A stretch of DNA of 64,000 bases from an uncultured Bacteroidales bacterium (GTDB taxonomy: Bacteria; Bacteroidota; Bacteroidia; Bacteroidales; Bacteroidaceae), in assembly GCA_902763885.1 (NCBI GenBank), contig CACWTU010000002.1, forward strand, positions 62,001 through 126,000. The letters are read 5' to 3'. The position numbers were made by a program, and so were the translations under genes. Positions 50,208 to 60,245 of this stretch are shown here, one piece after another. The notes beneath the pieces are model-generated. The model was not told the origin of the DNA. It saw only the letters and a list, made by a program, of their open reading frames with translations, and did not search any database. Numbering within the stretch: the first letter of the stretch is position 1; each line of letters begins with the position of its first letter.

Positions 50208-51872
50208 ATGAAGAGATTTATAAAGGGTTTAGCCCTTATCATGATATTGTCATTTACATCATTGGCAGCTGTGGCCCAGAAGGTAGAGGACCATAATTTT
50301 GAGCTGTCCAAGAATCTGGAGATATTCCATGAGATAGTAAGTGAGTTGGATCGCTTTTATGTGGATACAATAAACCCTTCCAAGACTATTGAGAGCGGTA
50401 TCCAGGCTATGCTTCGCGGTATAGACCCCTATACTGAGTACTATCCTGAGAAGGATATGAATGACCTTAAGATGATGACTACCGGCAAGTATGCCGGCAT
50501 TGGCGCCATCATTCGTCAGTATGCCAACCGAGATTACATATATATAGATGAGCCTTATGAGAATATGCCTGCCGCCAAGTATGGTCTCAAGGCAGGTGAT
50601 GAGATTCTCAGGATAAACGGTGAGAGCATGAAAGGCAAGGCTTCATCTTATGTGAGCGACCATCTGCGTGGAGAAGCCGGTTCCAAACTTACGGTGACCG
50701 TACGCAGACCCGGAGTTGAGGATTCAATAGATGTGGATGTGGTACGCAGTGTTATTGCCCTGCCTGCCGTTCCATATTATTGTATGTGGCATGGCTACGG
50801 ATATATTCTTCTGGAATCATTTACTGAGAACTGCTCGCGCAGTGTAATGGAGGCTCTGGTTGAACTTAAAGAAAAGGGTGCCAAGGGTATAATCCTTGAT
50901 TTACGTGGCAATGGCGGAGGCCTGTTGCAGGAGGCTGTGGATATAGTAGGCCTGTTTGTTCCCAAAGGGACAAAACTGGTGGAGACCCGCGGCAAGATTC
51001 CGCAGGCGGCGTCAACATACGTAACACAGCGTAATCCCATTGATGAGAAAATACCTTTGGTGGTTATGACCGATGACCAATCGGCCTCAGCATCTGAGAT
51101 TGTGTCCGGAAGCCTTCAGGATCTGGACCGTGCCGTTATAGTGGGCGCACGTACATTCGGCAAGGGGTTGGTACAGACCACGCGTATGCTGTCATTCAAT
51201 GGAACCCTCAAGGTTACCACTGCAAAATATTACATTCCCAGCGGCCGTTGCATACAGGAGATTGACTACTCCAAGCGTAATGAGAGTGGTCAGGCACAGC
51301 ATATACCGGATAGCTTGACCAAGGTATTTTATACTGCTGCCGGCCGGCCGGTACGTGATGGCGGCGGAATACGTCCTGATGTGGAATGCAAGCAGGATAC
51401 CATGCCTGATATCCTATATTATATTTCCCAGAATGTGGTGCTGTTTGATTTCGTGAATGACTGGTGTGCCAAGCATCCCTCGATAGCTCCCATGGGTGAG
51501 TTTAAACTGTCAGATGAAGACTACAACGCTTTTAAGGACTTTGTCTGCAACTCAGATTTCAAGTTTGAGAGCAACAGCAGCAAGGCATTGGCTTCACTTG
51601 TCAAGATAGCCCAAAAGGAGGGGCTGGCTGAAAAGGCTCAGGCAGAGTTTGATGCTCTTGAAGAGAAACTTCAGTATGACTTAAAGAATGACCTGGATGT
51701 GTTCCGCTCTGATCTGGAACGTCTCATCTCCATGGAGATAGTATTGCGTTACTATTACCAGCGTGGTGCAGTGGCCCAGAATATGAAAACCGATAAGTTC
51801 CTTGTTGAGGCTGTCAATCTGCTCGATGACAGTAAGCGTTACGCTTCTATATTATCGGCGCCTGCAAAATAG
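50208..51872 (+). CDS. S41-family C-terminal processing peptidase
   Basis: 554 residues with a signal peptide (to about residue 23). A PDZ domain spans about 85-180 (GKYAGIGAIIRQYANRDYI, GLKAGDEILRINGESM). The peptidase core has GIILDLRGNGGGLLQEAVDI, the serine motif SASASEIVSGSLQD with S294, and K319 in RTFGKGLVQTT, the expected 25 residues later. It should cleave periplasmic or outer-membrane substrates near their C-termini. The last 150 residues form a helical extension. The next gene is convergent with a 1-nt gap. Confidence 0.94.
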   Translation: MKRFIKGLALIMILSFTSLAAVAQKVEDHNFELSKNLEIFHEIVSELDRFYVDTINPSKTIESGIQAMLRGIDPYTEYYPEKDMNDLKMMTTGKYAGIGAIIRQYANRDYIYIDEPYENMPAAKYGLKAGDEILRINGESMKGKASSYVSDHLRGEAGSKLTVTVRRPGVEDSIDVDVVRSVIALPAVPYYCMWHGYGYILLESFTENCSRSVMEALVELKEKGAKGIILDLRGNGGGLLQEAVDIVGLFVPKGTKLVETRGKIPQAASTYVTQRNPIDEKIPLVVMTDDQSASASEIVSGSLQDLDRAVIVGARTFGKGLVQTTRMLSFNGTLKVTTAKYYIPSGRCIQEIDYSKRNESGQAQHIPDSLTKVFYTAAGRPVRDGGGIRPDVECKQDTMPDILYYISQNVVLFDFVNDWCAKHPSIAPMGEFKLSDEDYNAFKDFVCNSDFKFESNSSKALASLVKIAQKEGLAEKAQAEFDALEEKLQYDLKNDLDVFRSDLERLISMEIVLRYYYQRGAVAQNMKTDKFLVEAVNLLDDSKRYASILSAPAK

Positions 51873-51873
51873 G

Positions 51874-52266
51874 TTATTGTTGCTGCTCCCTGTAAAAACC
51901 GTCTTTGTTTTTGCCTATCTGCACTGTTTCAGAATGCTTTGACAGTTCTATCGTTGTAACCTTATCTGTTTCTCCATCCACAACGAGTAGGCTGCTTTCT
52001 TCTTCAAACCTACCCACTGAAAGTGTGAGTGTGGATTGTGGAGTTCCGTTAAACAGCAGGCTGTCATTCATATAGACTGTGAGTGGACTGCCCAGGGTGG
52101 AACTGCCAAGTATTATCTCATATCGGTCACTTTTGTAGGTGTTCTTCTTGTCATATAGTTTGAATGACATGAACAGGAATAGCACCACAACAACAAGTAC
52201 CAGAACTATCATCAGTATCGATCCAAGCAGAAATGCATTGTTCGCTCTTGTCGATTTTCTTTTCAT
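51874..52266 (-). CDS. Single-pass membrane protein of unknown function
   Basis: 130 residues. A basic N-terminus (MKRKSTRANNAF) is followed by one long hydrophobic segment (about 13-35). The periplasmic part (about 40-130) is rich in beta-type residues (YEIILGSSTLGSPLTVYMND, TLTLSVGRFEEESSLLVVDG), suggesting a small sandwich domain. No family or catalytic residue is recognised. It is a lone minus-strand gene, tail to tail with the S41 protease and divergent from the esterase. Confidence 0.75.
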   Translation of the reverse strand: MKRKSTRANNAFLLGSILMIVLVLVVVVLFLFMSFKLYDKKNTYKSDRYEIILGSSTLGSPLTVYMNDSLLFNGTPQSTLTLSVGRFEEESSLLVVDGETDKVTTIELSKHSETVQIGKNKDGFYREQQQ

Positions 52267-52271
52267 AAACG

Positions 52272-52279
52272 TAATTTTG
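52272..52279 (+). promoter_or_regulatory. -7 box before the esterase gene
   Basis: TAATTTTG fits TAnnTTTG. It would give a leader of about 70 nt before ATG 52362. Confidence 0.4.
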
Positions 52280-52361
52280 GCACAAAACTATCCGTTTTTC
52301 TTGTAAGAATCACCAAATATTCCGAAAATTGCACCACTAATCAAATTAACTGAACAATATT

Positions 52362-53192
52362 ATGAAGAAATCTGGAATTATTCTGCTGGCAGCTTTGATG
52401 CTGGCTCCGTTTAAGGCTCTGGCTCAGCCGGATCCCAACTTTCACATTTACATTTGCATAGGTCAATCAAACATGGAGGGTAACCCCCGTCCTGAGCAGA
52501 TAGACAAGGAGAATGTCAGCCCACGTTTTGTGACTATGAACGCTGTTGACTTCCCTGACAGCAAGATGGGTGAGTGGCGTACAGCCGTTCCGCCATTGGC
52601 ACGTCCCAGCACAGGTCTTACACCTGCCGATTATTTTGGCCGTACCATGGTTCAGAATATGCCTGAGAACGTAAAGATAGGTGTTGTCATGGTTGCTGTG
52701 GCCGGTTGTTCAATTGACCTCTTTGACAAGGACAAGTGTGAGGAGTACATTCCCAAGCAGGCTGGATGGATGCAGAATATCTGCAAGGAATACGGAGGTA
52801 ACCCATACAACCGTCTTATCGAGCTCTGCAAGAAGGCTCAGAAGGATGGTGTAATCAAGGGCATCCTGCTGCATCAGGGTGAGACCAACACCAATGATCC
52901 GCAGTGGCCTGCCAACGTAAAAAAGGTCTATGATGACATCCTGGCTGACCTGGGTCTTGAGGCCGGTTCAATTCCTCTGCTTTCAGGTGAGGTTGTTCCT
53001 GCCGATCAGCGTGGTGCATGCGCCGACCACAATAAGGTAATGGCTACTCTGCCTGAGACCCTGCCGCAGGCTATGGTTGTTCCTGCATACGGATGTGAGG
53101 CCGGTCGTGACCATCTGCACTTCAATGCCAAGGGTCTGCGTGAGTTTGGTCGCCGCTATGCCGCCCGCATGCTGGGCTATCTCGGCTACTGA
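52362..53192 (+). CDS. SASA-domain carbohydrate esterase (sialate O-acetylesterase/acetylxylan esterase-like)
   Basis: 276 residues with a signal peptide (MKKSGIILLAALMLAPFKALAQ). It has the SGNH layout: Ser block CIGQSNMEG (S36), a Gly block VAVAGCSIDLF, an Asn/Gln block LLHQGETNT, and the Asp-His block GRDHLHFNAKG (D250, H253). Such periplasmic or secreted esterases remove acetyl groups from host or plant glycans. No polysaccharide-utilisation partner is adjacent, so the glycan is unknown. A large palindrome follows 20 nt after the stop. Confidence 0.88.
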   Translation: MKKSGIILLAALMLAPFKALAQPDPNFHIYICIGQSNMEGNPRPEQIDKENVSPRFVTMNAVDFPDSKMGEWRTAVPPLARPSTGLTPADYFGRTMVQNMPENVKIGVVMVAVAGCSIDLFDKDKCEEYIPKQAGWMQNICKEYGGNPYNRLIELCKKAQKDGVIKGILLHQGETNTNDPQWPANVKKVYDDILADLGLEAGSIPLLSGEVVPADQRGACADHNKVMATLPETLPQAMVVPAYGCEAGRDHLHFNAKGLREFGRRYAARMLGYLGY

Positions 53193-53211
53193 TAAAGTTA
53201 GCGATTTAACT

Positions 53212-53272
53212 GGGGACGGTTCTTTTTGTGCTCCTTCAGGGGCACAAAAAGAACCGTCCCCTTTGTGCCCCA
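53212..53272. repeat. Composite palindrome with two alternative hairpins
   Basis: Arms 53212-53231 and 53242-53261 are perfectly complementary over 20 bp (GGGGACGGTTCTTTTTGTGC) and can extend inward. The middle segment can instead pair with the right flank: GGGGCACAAA (53239-53248) with TTTGTGCCCC (53263-53272). The second hairpin is an inverted copy of the element at 9188. Confidence 0.85.
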
Positions 53273-53305
53273 ACGAACTGCCGGATGGCTTTTTTCTACG
53301 AAAAG

Positions 53306-53337
53306 TTTGGTTAAAAAGAGAAATGACACTATCTTTG
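53306..53337 (+). promoter_or_regulatory. Promoter of the rimP-nusA-infB operon
   Basis: TTTG (53306-53309) and TATCTTTG (53330-53337) with a 20-nt spacer, the best -33/-7 match in the window. Predicted start near 53344, 80 nt before rimP. Confidence 0.75.
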
Positions 53338-53360
53338 CACCCGATAAGATGATGTGTGGA

Positions 53361-53381
53361 GAGGCCGAGGGCCTCTTTTTT
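53361..53381 (+). terminator. Terminator-like hairpin in the rimP-nusA leader (putative attenuator)
   Basis: GAGGCC (53361-53366), loop GAG, GGCCTC (53370-53375), then six Ts. It lies between the promoter and the rimP start at 53424, so every operon transcript must read through it. Confidence 0.75.
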
Positions 53382-53423
53382 GTTGCCATACACCACTTAT
53401 CCCAAACAAGTATTTAATCGTAT

Positions 53424-53894
53424 ATGATTGACAGACAAAAAGTTATCGACATTGCAAAACAGTGGCTTGACAGCAAGGAAGGTTATTTTCTTGTTGACGT
53501 TGACGTTACTCCTGATAACCGTATCGTGGTTGAGATAGACCAGGCGGAGGGTGTTTGGATTGACGATTGCGTGGATTTGAGCCGTTTTATTGAATCATCT
53601 CTTGACCGTGATGTTGAGGATTATGAGTTGGAGGTGGGCTCCGCCGGAATAGGCCAGCCGTTCAAGGTGCTCCAGCAGTACATAAACCACATAGGTCAGG
53701 AGGTTGAGGTACTCCCCAAGAGCGGAGCCAAGCTCAAGGGAATACTTGTGTCTGCCGATGAAAAGGGATTTGCCGTCAAGACTCAGCAGAAGCAGAAGGT
53801 TGAGGGCAGCAAACGTCCCAAGACAGTCGATGTGGAGATTCCATTCGGCTATGATGAAGTGAAATATGTAAAATACGTAATAAGTTTAAAGTAA
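53424..53894 (+). CDS. rimP: Ribosome maturation factor RimP
   Basis: 156 residues. RimP assists 30S subunit assembly. The N-terminal alpha/beta domain has FLVDVDVTPDNRIVVEIDQ and DDCVDLSRFIESSLDRD; the linker YELEVGSAGIGQPFK matches the family's EVSSPG...PL region; the C-terminal SH3-like part has VEVLPKSGAKLKGILVSADE. It is the first gene of the operon and lies 1 nt before nusA, the usual order in bacteria. Confidence 0.95.
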   Translation: MIDRQKVIDIAKQWLDSKEGYFLVDVDVTPDNRIVVEIDQAEGVWIDDCVDLSRFIESSLDRDVEDYELEVGSAGIGQPFKVLQQYINHIGQEVEVLPKSGAKLKGILVSADEKGFAVKTQQKQKVEGSKRPKTVDVEIPFGYDEVKYVKYVISLK

Positions 53895-53895
53895 A

Positions 53896-55182
53896 ATGGC
53901 TACTAAGAAAGAAGAGACGATCTCATTGATCGATACCTTTCAGGAGTTCAAGGAACTGAAGAACATTGACCGCATGACGCTGGTCTCAGTCCTTGAGGAG
54001 AGTTTCCGCAGTGTTATCTCAAAGATGTTCGGAACAGATGAGAATTACTCTGTCATTGTCAACCCCGATAAGGGTGACTGTGAGATACAGCGTTCCCGCA
54101 TAGTTGTTGATGACAAGGATCTGGAGGATTCAAACACTCAGATTTCACTTACTGAGGCCCGTCAGATTGATGAGGACTTTGAGGTAGGCGAGGAGGTTTC
54201 TGAGCAGGTTGATTTCTCTAAGTTCGGTCGTAGGGCTATCCTGAACCTGCGTCAGACTCTTGCTTCAAAGATTCTGGAGCTTGAGAAAGACAGCCTCTAC
54301 AACAAGTATGTTGAGAAGATAGGCACCATCGTAACCGGTGAGGTTTATCAGATATGGAAGAAGGAGATCCTGCTTCTGGATGATGAGGGTAATGAACTGC
54401 TTCTGAGCAAGACTGACCAGATTCCCAGTGATTTCTTCCGTAAGGGTGAGAGCGTACGTGCAGTGGTGGATCGCGTTGACAACGTGAACAACCCCAAGAT
54501 CATGTTGAGCCGCACATCACCTCTGTTCCTGCAGCGTCTGCTTGAGCAGGAGGTTCCTGAGATTGCCGATGGTCTTATCACAATCAAGAAGATTGTACGC
54601 ATACCGGGTGAGCGTGCCAAGATTGCCGTTGAGTCATATGATGACCGTATCGATCCCGTAGGCGCCTGCGTAGGTGTAAAGGGTTCACGCATACACGGCA
54701 TTGTACGTGAGTTGCGCAATGAGAACATTGACGTTATCAACTACACTTCAAATATCGAGCTCTTCATCAAGCGTGCCCTGAGTCCTGCCAAGGTTTCTGA
54801 GCTTAAGCTGGATACGGAGGCTCGTCGTGCAGAGGTTTATCTCAAGCAGGATCAGGTATCACTTGCTATAGGTAAGAGCGGTCTTAACATCAAGCTGGCC
54901 AGCATGCTTACCGAGTATACCATTGATGTATATCGTGAACTTGAATCAGAGGTATCTGAGGAGGATATCTATCTGGATGATTTCCGTGGCGACATAGAGG
55001 ATTGGGTGGTAGATGCACTGCATGATGCAGGCTTTGAGACCGCCAAGGCTGTACTGCGCGCTGACCGTGAGATACTGACTGAGTCAGTTGATCTGGAAGA
55101 GGAGCAGGTTGACGAGATACTTGACATTCTGGCACGTGAGTTCTCTGATGAAGAGGAGTTCCAGAAGTTCATTAAGCAATAA
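53896..55182 (+). CDS. nusA: Transcription termination/antitermination factor NusA
   Basis: 428 residues. NusA binds RNA polymerase and modulates pausing, termination and antitermination. Domains in order: N-terminal polymerase-binding domain (1-130), S1 (IGTIVTGEVYQIWKKEILLLDDEG), KH1 (AVESYDDRIDPVGACVGVKGSRI) and KH2 (YLKQDQVSLAIGKSGLNIKLAS). A short acidic C-terminal region (about 365-428) replaces the two AR repeats of E. coli NusA. A terminator-like hairpin in the operon leader suggests NusA may control its own synthesis. Confidence 0.96.
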   Translation: MATKKEETISLIDTFQEFKELKNIDRMTLVSVLEESFRSVISKMFGTDENYSVIVNPDKGDCEIQRSRIVVDDKDLEDSNTQISLTEARQIDEDFEVGEEVSEQVDFSKFGRRAILNLRQTLASKILELEKDSLYNKYVEKIGTIVTGEVYQIWKKEILLLDDEGNELLLSKTDQIPSDFFRKGESVRAVVDRVDNVNNPKIMLSRTSPLFLQRLLEQEVPEIADGLITIKKIVRIPGERAKIAVESYDDRIDPVGACVGVKGSRIHGIVRELRNENIDVINYTSNIELFIKRALSPAKVSELKLDTEARRAEVYLKQDQVSLAIGKSGLNIKLASMLTEYTIDVYRELESEVSEEDIYLDDFRGDIEDWVVDALHDAGFETAKAVLRADREILTESVDLEEEQVDEILDILAREFSDEEEFQKFIKQ

Positions 55183-55257
55183 GAATCCGTTTAAGCGAAC
55201 TTAAATAGATTCCAAACAATAGGGGCTGAGTCCTCAAACAACAAGATATTTTTATAG

Positions 55258-58197
55258 ATGGCGATAAGAATAAGTAAAGTAACGAGAGAGTTGAATGTGG
55301 GAGCGTCAACATTGGTTGAGTTCCTGCATAAGAAGGGTTTTGGCGATGTGACTGAAGATCTGAATCAGAAACTTTCAGATGAGCAGTATAATCTGCTTGT
55401 AGCAGAATTCAGTCAGGATAAGACTATCCGTGAGGAGGCTAACCGTTTCCTGCAGGACCGCCAGAGCCGTAAGGTAGCCCCAGAGGAACCTGTCAAGGAG
55501 GAGAAACCGGTCAAGAAGGCACCGGAGCCTGAGATGATAGAGACTGTCATCCCGGAGGAACCGGTCATCAAGTTCAAGACTGTGGGTAAGATCAATCTTG
55601 ACACTCCCAAGGCAGAGACCCCCGTACAGGAGAAGCCTGCTCCTAAGGCCAAACCTGCACCGTCAGAGCCTGCCAAGGAGAAACCTGTTCCAGCCAAGGT
55701 GGAGAAACCTGCCAAGGTAGAACCGGCCAAACCGGCTAAGCCTGCTCCTGCTCCAAAGGCAGAACCTGTCAAGAGCGAGCCTGAGCCAGCTCCGGCACCA
55801 GCACCTATGGCAGAGCCTGTAAAGCCTGAGCCAAAGGAAGAGCCTGTAAAGGCAGAGCCTGTGGTGACAGCTGCTCCTGAACCTGAACAGCCTGTTGAGG
55901 AAGAGGTGTTCAAGATTGCCGCTCCTGAGGATGGAGGTCTTAAGCTCAAGACCGTTGGAAAGATTGACCTGGCAGCCATCAACCAGTCAACCCGTCCCAA
56001 GAAGAAGTCTAAGGAGGAGAAGAAAAAGGAGCGTGAGGCCAAGGAACTGCAGCGCCAGCAACAGCGTCAGCAGTTCAAGGAGTCACTCATCAAGGAAATC
56101 AAGCCGGGTGAGAAATCACAGGGAGGTGATGCTCCACGCAAGAAGAACCGCGTTCGTATAGGCGGTGAGAAGGTGGATATCACCAAGGCTGAGAATTACA
56201 GTCAGCCCGGAGGCGGTGAGAACCGTGGCAAGGATTCACAGAAGGGTGGAGGCCGCAACGGCAAGGATCATCGTCATAACAAGATTGATAAGAACGAGTT
56301 CTCAAATGAGGACGTAAACCGTCAGATCAGAGATACATTCTCATCATTCCAGAAAGGCAAGACCAAGTCTTCAAAGTACCGCAAGGACAAGCGTGAGCAG
56401 GTTCAGCAGCGTCAGATGGAGGCTCTGGAGCAGGAGATGGCAGAGAGCAAGGTATTGAAACTTACCGAGTTCGTGACAGCCAATGAGCTGGCCACCATGA
56501 TGAACATACCCGTGACCCAGGTTATTGCCACCTGTATGAACGTGGGTATGATGGTGTCAATCAACCAGCGTCTGGATGCCGAGACAATTAATATCGTGGC
56601 CGATGAATACGGTTTCACAACAGACTTTGTGAGCGCTGAGGTTGCACAGCAGATCAGTGAGGAGGCCGATAAGGAGGAGGATCTGGTACCGCGCGCACCT
56701 ATCGTAACAGTTATGGGTCACGTTGACCATGGTAAGACATCTCTGCTGGACTACATCCGCAAGTCAAACGTCATTGCCGGTGAGGCCGGTGGTATCACAC
56801 AGCACATCGGTGCTTACAACGTGAAGCTGGATGATGGACGTCACATCACCTTCCTGGATACTCCGGGTCATGAGGCTTTCACCGCCATGCGTGCCCGTGG
56901 TGCCCAGGTAACCGATATAGCAATCATTATCGTTGCTGCCGATGACAACGTGATGCCCCAGACCAAGGAGGCTATCGCACATGCCACTGCAGCCGGTGTA
57001 CCTATAGTATTTGCCATCAATAAGGTTGATAAACCTGCTGCTGATCCTGAGCGTATCAAGCAGGAACTGGCACAGATGAACTTCCTGGTAGAGGACTGGG
57101 GAGGTAAGTATCAGAGCCAGGATATATCGGCCAAGAAGGGTATAGGTGTTCCTGAACTTATGGAGAAGGTGCTGCTTGAGGCTGAGATGCTTGACCTCAA
57201 GGCTAACCCCAACCGTAAGGCTACAGGTACTATCATCGAGTCATCACTGGATAAGGGCCGCGGTTACGTGGCTACCGTGCTGGTATCGAACGGAACCCTT
57301 AAGATGGGTGATATCGTTATTGCCGGAACATCATGGGGTAAGGTCAAGGCTATGTTCAACGAGCGTAACCAGAAGATGAAATCAGCTGCTCCAGCAGAGC
57401 CTGTGCTGATTCTTGGTCTGAACGGTGCTCCGCAGGCCGGTGTAAGTTTCCATGTTGTTGACAGCGAGCGTGAGGCCCGTGAGATCACAAGCAAGCGTGA
57501 GCAGCTGCAGCGTGAGCAGGGTGTACGTACCGCACAGACACTTACTCTGGATGAGCTGGGACGCCGTATCAAGATGGGCGATTTCCACGAGCTCAACCTG
57601 ATTGTGAAGGCCGATGTGGATGGTTCTGTAGAGGCTCTGAGCGATTCACTCATAAAACTCTCTACTCCCAATATCCAGGTCAACGTAATACACAAGGCCG
57701 TAGGTGCCATTTCTGAGAGTGATGTCAGCCTGGCATCGGCATCAAATGCCATTATCATTGGCTTTGACGTACGTCCTTCAGGTCCCGCCAAGCGTCTGGC
57801 TGAGCAGAATGATGTTGACATACGCATCTACTCAATCATCTATGATGCCATTGATGAGGTCAAGGCCGCTATGGAGGGTCTGCTTGCACCCAAGGTCAAG
57901 GAGGAGGTTACATCAACCGTTGAGGTTATGGAGGTGTTCCATATATCAAAGGTGGGTATGGTAGCCGGTTGCCGTGTACGTGAGGGTAAGGTGTCACGTA
58001 GTGACAAGGCCCGCGTTATCCGTGACGGCATTGTTATACATACAGGCGACATACAGGCTCTGAAACGCTTCAAGGATGATGTTAAGGAGGTTCAGGCCGG
58101 TATGGAGTGCGGTATGAGCTTAGTATCATACAATGACATCAAGGAGGGTGATATCATAGAGACATTCACTCAGATTGAGGTAAAACAGACTCTTTAA
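55258..58197 (+). CDS. infB: Translation initiation factor IF-2
   Basis: 979 residues. IF-2 is the GTPase that brings initiator tRNA to the 30S subunit and promotes subunit joining. The N-terminal IF2_N part ([20 protein letters not shown]) is followed by a long linker rich in Pro, Ala, Lys and Glu (about 75-230) and a basic region (about 245-390). The G domain has [15 protein letters not shown] (G1), DTPGHEAF (G3) and NKVDKP (G4). Domains II-IV end EVKQTL. The linker length is typical of Bacteroidales. The start follows nusA after 75 nt. Confidence 0.97.
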   Translation: MAIRISKVTRELNVGASTLVEFLHKKGFGDVTEDLNQKLSDEQYNLLVAEFSQDKTIREEANRFLQDRQSRKVAPEEPVKEEKPVKKAPEPEMIETVIPEEPVIKFKTVGKINLDTPKAETPVQEKPAPKAKPAPSEPAKEKPVPAKVEKPAKVEPAKPAKPAPAPKAEPVKSEPEPAPAPAPMAEPVKPEPKEEPVKAEPVVTAAPEPEQPVEEEVFKIAAPEDGGLKLKTVGKIDLAAINQSTRPKKKSKEEKKKEREAKELQRQQQRQQFKESLIKEIKPGEKSQGGDAPRKKNRVRIGGEKVDITKAENYSQPGGGENRGKDSQKGGGRNGKDHRHNKIDKNEFSNEDVNRQIRDTFSSFQKGKTKSSKYRKDKREQVQQRQMEALEQEMAESKVLKLTEFVTANELATMMNIPVTQVIATCMNVGMMVSINQRLDAETINIVADEYGFTTDFVSAEVAQQISEEADKEEDLVPRAPIVTVMGHVDHGKTSLLDYIRKSNVIAGEAGGITQHIGAYNVKLDDGRHITFLDTPGHEAFTAMRARGAQVTDIAIIIVAADDNVMPQTKEAIAHATAAGVPIVFAINKVDKPAADPERIKQELAQMNFLVEDWGGKYQSQDISAKKGIGVPELMEKVLLEAEMLDLKANPNRKATGTIIESSLDKGRGYVATVLVSNGTLKMGDIVIAGTSWGKVKAMFNERNQKMKSAAPAEPVLILGLNGAPQAGVSFHVVDSEREAREITSKREQLQREQGVRTAQTLTLDELGRRIKMGDFHELNLIVKADVDGSVEALSDSLIKLSTPNIQVNVIHKAVGAISESDVSLASASNAIIIGFDVRPSGPAKRLAEQNDVDIRIYSIIYDAIDEVKAAMEGLLAPKVKEEVTSTVEVMEVFHISKVGMVAGCRVREGKVSRSDKARVIRDGIVIHTGDIQALKRFKDDVKEVQAGMECGMSLVSYNDIKEGDIIETFTQIEVKQTL

Positions 58198-58206
58198 GTT
58201 CAGGTT

Positions 58207-58776
58207 ATGACTGTATTGGATTGCATTATCCTGTGTCTCCTTATAACCGGTATGGTTATGGGATTCATCAAGGGGTTGACAAAACAGGCTTTTGCCGTTT
58301 TAGGAATAATCCTTGGAATAATTCTGGGAACATTGTTCTACAAACCCTTTGCTGATTTTCTGAGAGAGACAATGAACATGCCCGACAGGCCTGCCAGTAT
58401 CATGGCATTCTTCATCATTCTTCTGGTTGTGCCCTTGATATGCGGCGTGTTGGGAAATCTTCTTTCAAAACTGATACATGTGGCCAGTCTGGGTTTCATT
58501 GACAGAATTCTGGGGGCGGCTTTCGGACTGCTCAAGTATCTGCTTATAATGGGCCTGGTAATCATGCTTCTGGATATGACCGGTTTATCAGAAAAGTATA
58601 TCAACCGTTCTGAGAGGAGGCAGTCCAAGATGTATGTGTATGTAAGAAACGTTACAAGTTTCTGCCTGCAATGGACATGGGATAAGATACAGGATAGCGC
58701 TGAGGAGCTTGTTCCTGAATTGAAGAACAAGAAAGGAAACAGCAACACTGGTTCATCCAACCAAAAAAGTGTTTGA
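58207..58776 (+). CDS. CvpA-family membrane protein
   Basis: 189 residues with four hydrophobic segments (about 5-22, 27-45, 62-82, 100-122). The N-terminal [21 protein letters not shown] and [28 protein letters not shown] match CvpA (colicin V production) proteins, which are inner-membrane proteins of poorly known function. It begins 9 nt after infB, and its 3' end overlaps the GTG start of sufB by 8 nt, so it connects the translation genes with the suf genes. Confidence 0.88.
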   Translation: MTVLDCIILCLLITGMVMGFIKGLTKQAFAVLGIILGIILGTLFYKPFADFLRETMNMPDRPASIMAFFIILLVVPLICGVLGNLLSKLIHVASLGFIDRILGAAFGLLKYLLIMGLVIMLLDMTGLSEKYINRSERRQSKMYVYVRNVTSFCLQWTWDKIQDSAEELVPELKNKKGNSNTGSSNQKSV

Positions 58777-60244
58777 AACAAAAGTGAATTCTGAAACACA
58801 GGACAATAGTCTGATAAGGGAGATAAGTGCCGAGAAGTACCGCTACGGCTTTACTACCGATGTTCATACGGAGATAATAGACCGTGGCCTTACCGAGGAC
58901 ACGGTCCGTCTCATTTCAGAGCGTAAGGGTGAGCCTGAGTGGCTGCTTGAGTTCAGGCTCAAGGCATACCGTCACTGGCTTACCATGGAGATGCCGCACT
59001 GGGCACATCTGGATATCCCTGAGATAGACTATCAGAACATATCATATTACGCTGACCCTACAGTCAAGAAGGAGGGGCCCAAGAACCTGGACGAGATTGA
59101 TCCGCAGGTGATGAAGACCTTTGACAAACTGGGCATTCCGCTTGAGGAGCGTCTTGCTCTGAGCGGAGGCGTGGCCGTTGATGCGGTCATGGATTCAGTA
59201 TCGGTCAAGACCACTTTCAAGAAGACCCTGGCAGAGAAGGGAATCATTTTCTGCTCAATGGGTGAGGCTGTCAAGAACCATCCGGACCTGATACGTCAGT
59301 ATCTGGGCAGCGTAGTGAATTACCGTGACAATTTCTTTGCCGCCCTGAACAGCGCTGTATTCAGTGACGGCTCATTCGTATATATACCCAAGGGCGTACG
59401 TTGCCCCATGGAGCTCTCTACATACTTCCGTATCAACGCAGCCGGCACAGGTCAGTTTGAGCGCACGCTCATTGTGGCCGATGATGACAGCTACGTATCC
59501 TATTTGGAGGGTTGCACCGCACCTATGCGCGATGAGAACCAGCTGCATGCCGCTATCGTTGAGATTGTGGTGCTGGACCGCGCTGAGGTTAAGTACAGCA
59601 CAGTACAGAACTGGTATCCGGGTGATGAGAACGGCAAGGGTGGCGTATATAACTTTGTAACCAAACGAGGTCTGCTCAAGGGTGTTGACAGCAAGCTCTC
59701 CTGGACTCAGGTGGAGACGGGATCTGCCATCACATGGAAGTACCCAAGCTGTGTGCTTCAGGGTGACGGCTCACAGGGTGAGTTCTACTCGGTGGCTCTC
59801 ACCAATAACTGGCAGCAGGCTGATACGGGTACCAAGATGATACACATAGGCCGTAATACCAAGAGTACGGTCATAAGCAAGGGAATATCGGCAGGACACA
59901 GCCAGAACTCCTACCGCGGACTTATCAAGGTGGGTGAGCATGCTGACGGAGCACGTAACTACAGCCAGTGTGATTCACTGCTGTTGGGGAGCCAGTGCGG
60001 AGCCCATACTTTCCCTTATATGGATGTAAAGAATGAGACTGCCATCGTGGAACATGAGGCAACCACCTCAAAGATATCTGAGGACCAGTTGTTCTACTGC
60101 AACCAGCGTGGCATACCTATGGAACAGGCCATCGGCCTTATTGTTAACGGTTACGCCAAGGAGGTGCTCAACAAACTGCCTATGGAGTTTGCGGTTGAGG
60201 CTCAGCGTCTGCTCTCGGTGTCACTTGAAAATACAGTAGGTTAA
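58769..60244 (+). CDS. sufB: Fe-S cluster assembly scaffold SufB
   Basis: 491 residues from a GTG at 58769; GTG 58784 is an alternative and no ATG is suitably placed. SufB is the core of the SufBCD scaffold that builds Fe-S clusters in the cytosol. Recognisable parts are [71 protein letters not shown] and the C-terminal [20 protein letters not shown]. It overlaps cvpA by 8 nt, which implies translational coupling. Confidence 0.96.
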   Translation: MFETKVNSETQDNSLIREISAEKYRYGFTTDVHTEIIDRGLTEDTVRLISERKGEPEWLLEFRLKAYRHWLTMEMPHWAHLDIPEIDYQNISYYADPTVKKEGPKNLDEIDPQVMKTFDKLGIPLEERLALSGGVAVDAVMDSVSVKTTFKKTLAEKGIIFCSMGEAVKNHPDLIRQYLGSVVNYRDNFFAALNSAVFSDGSFVYIPKGVRCPMELSTYFRINAAGTGQFERTLIVADDDSYVSYLEGCTAPMRDENQLHAAIVEIVVLDRAEVKYSTVQNWYPGDENGKGGVYNFVTKRGLLKGVDSKLSWTQVETGSAITWKYPSCVLQGDGSQGEFYSVALTNNWQQADTGTKMIHIGRNTKSTVISKGISAGHSQNSYRGLIKVGEHADGARNYSQCDSLLLGSQCGAHTFPYMDVKNETAIVEHEATTSKISEDQLFYCNQRGIPMEQAIGLIVNGYAKEVLNKLPMEFAVEAQRLLSVSLENTVG

Positions 60245-60245
60245 A

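Noticed and set aside
55413-56042. 209-codon antisense frame in infB
   Set aside because: Ser/Gly/Ala-rich mirror of the Pro/Ala/Glu linker of IF-2, a codon-bias artefact.
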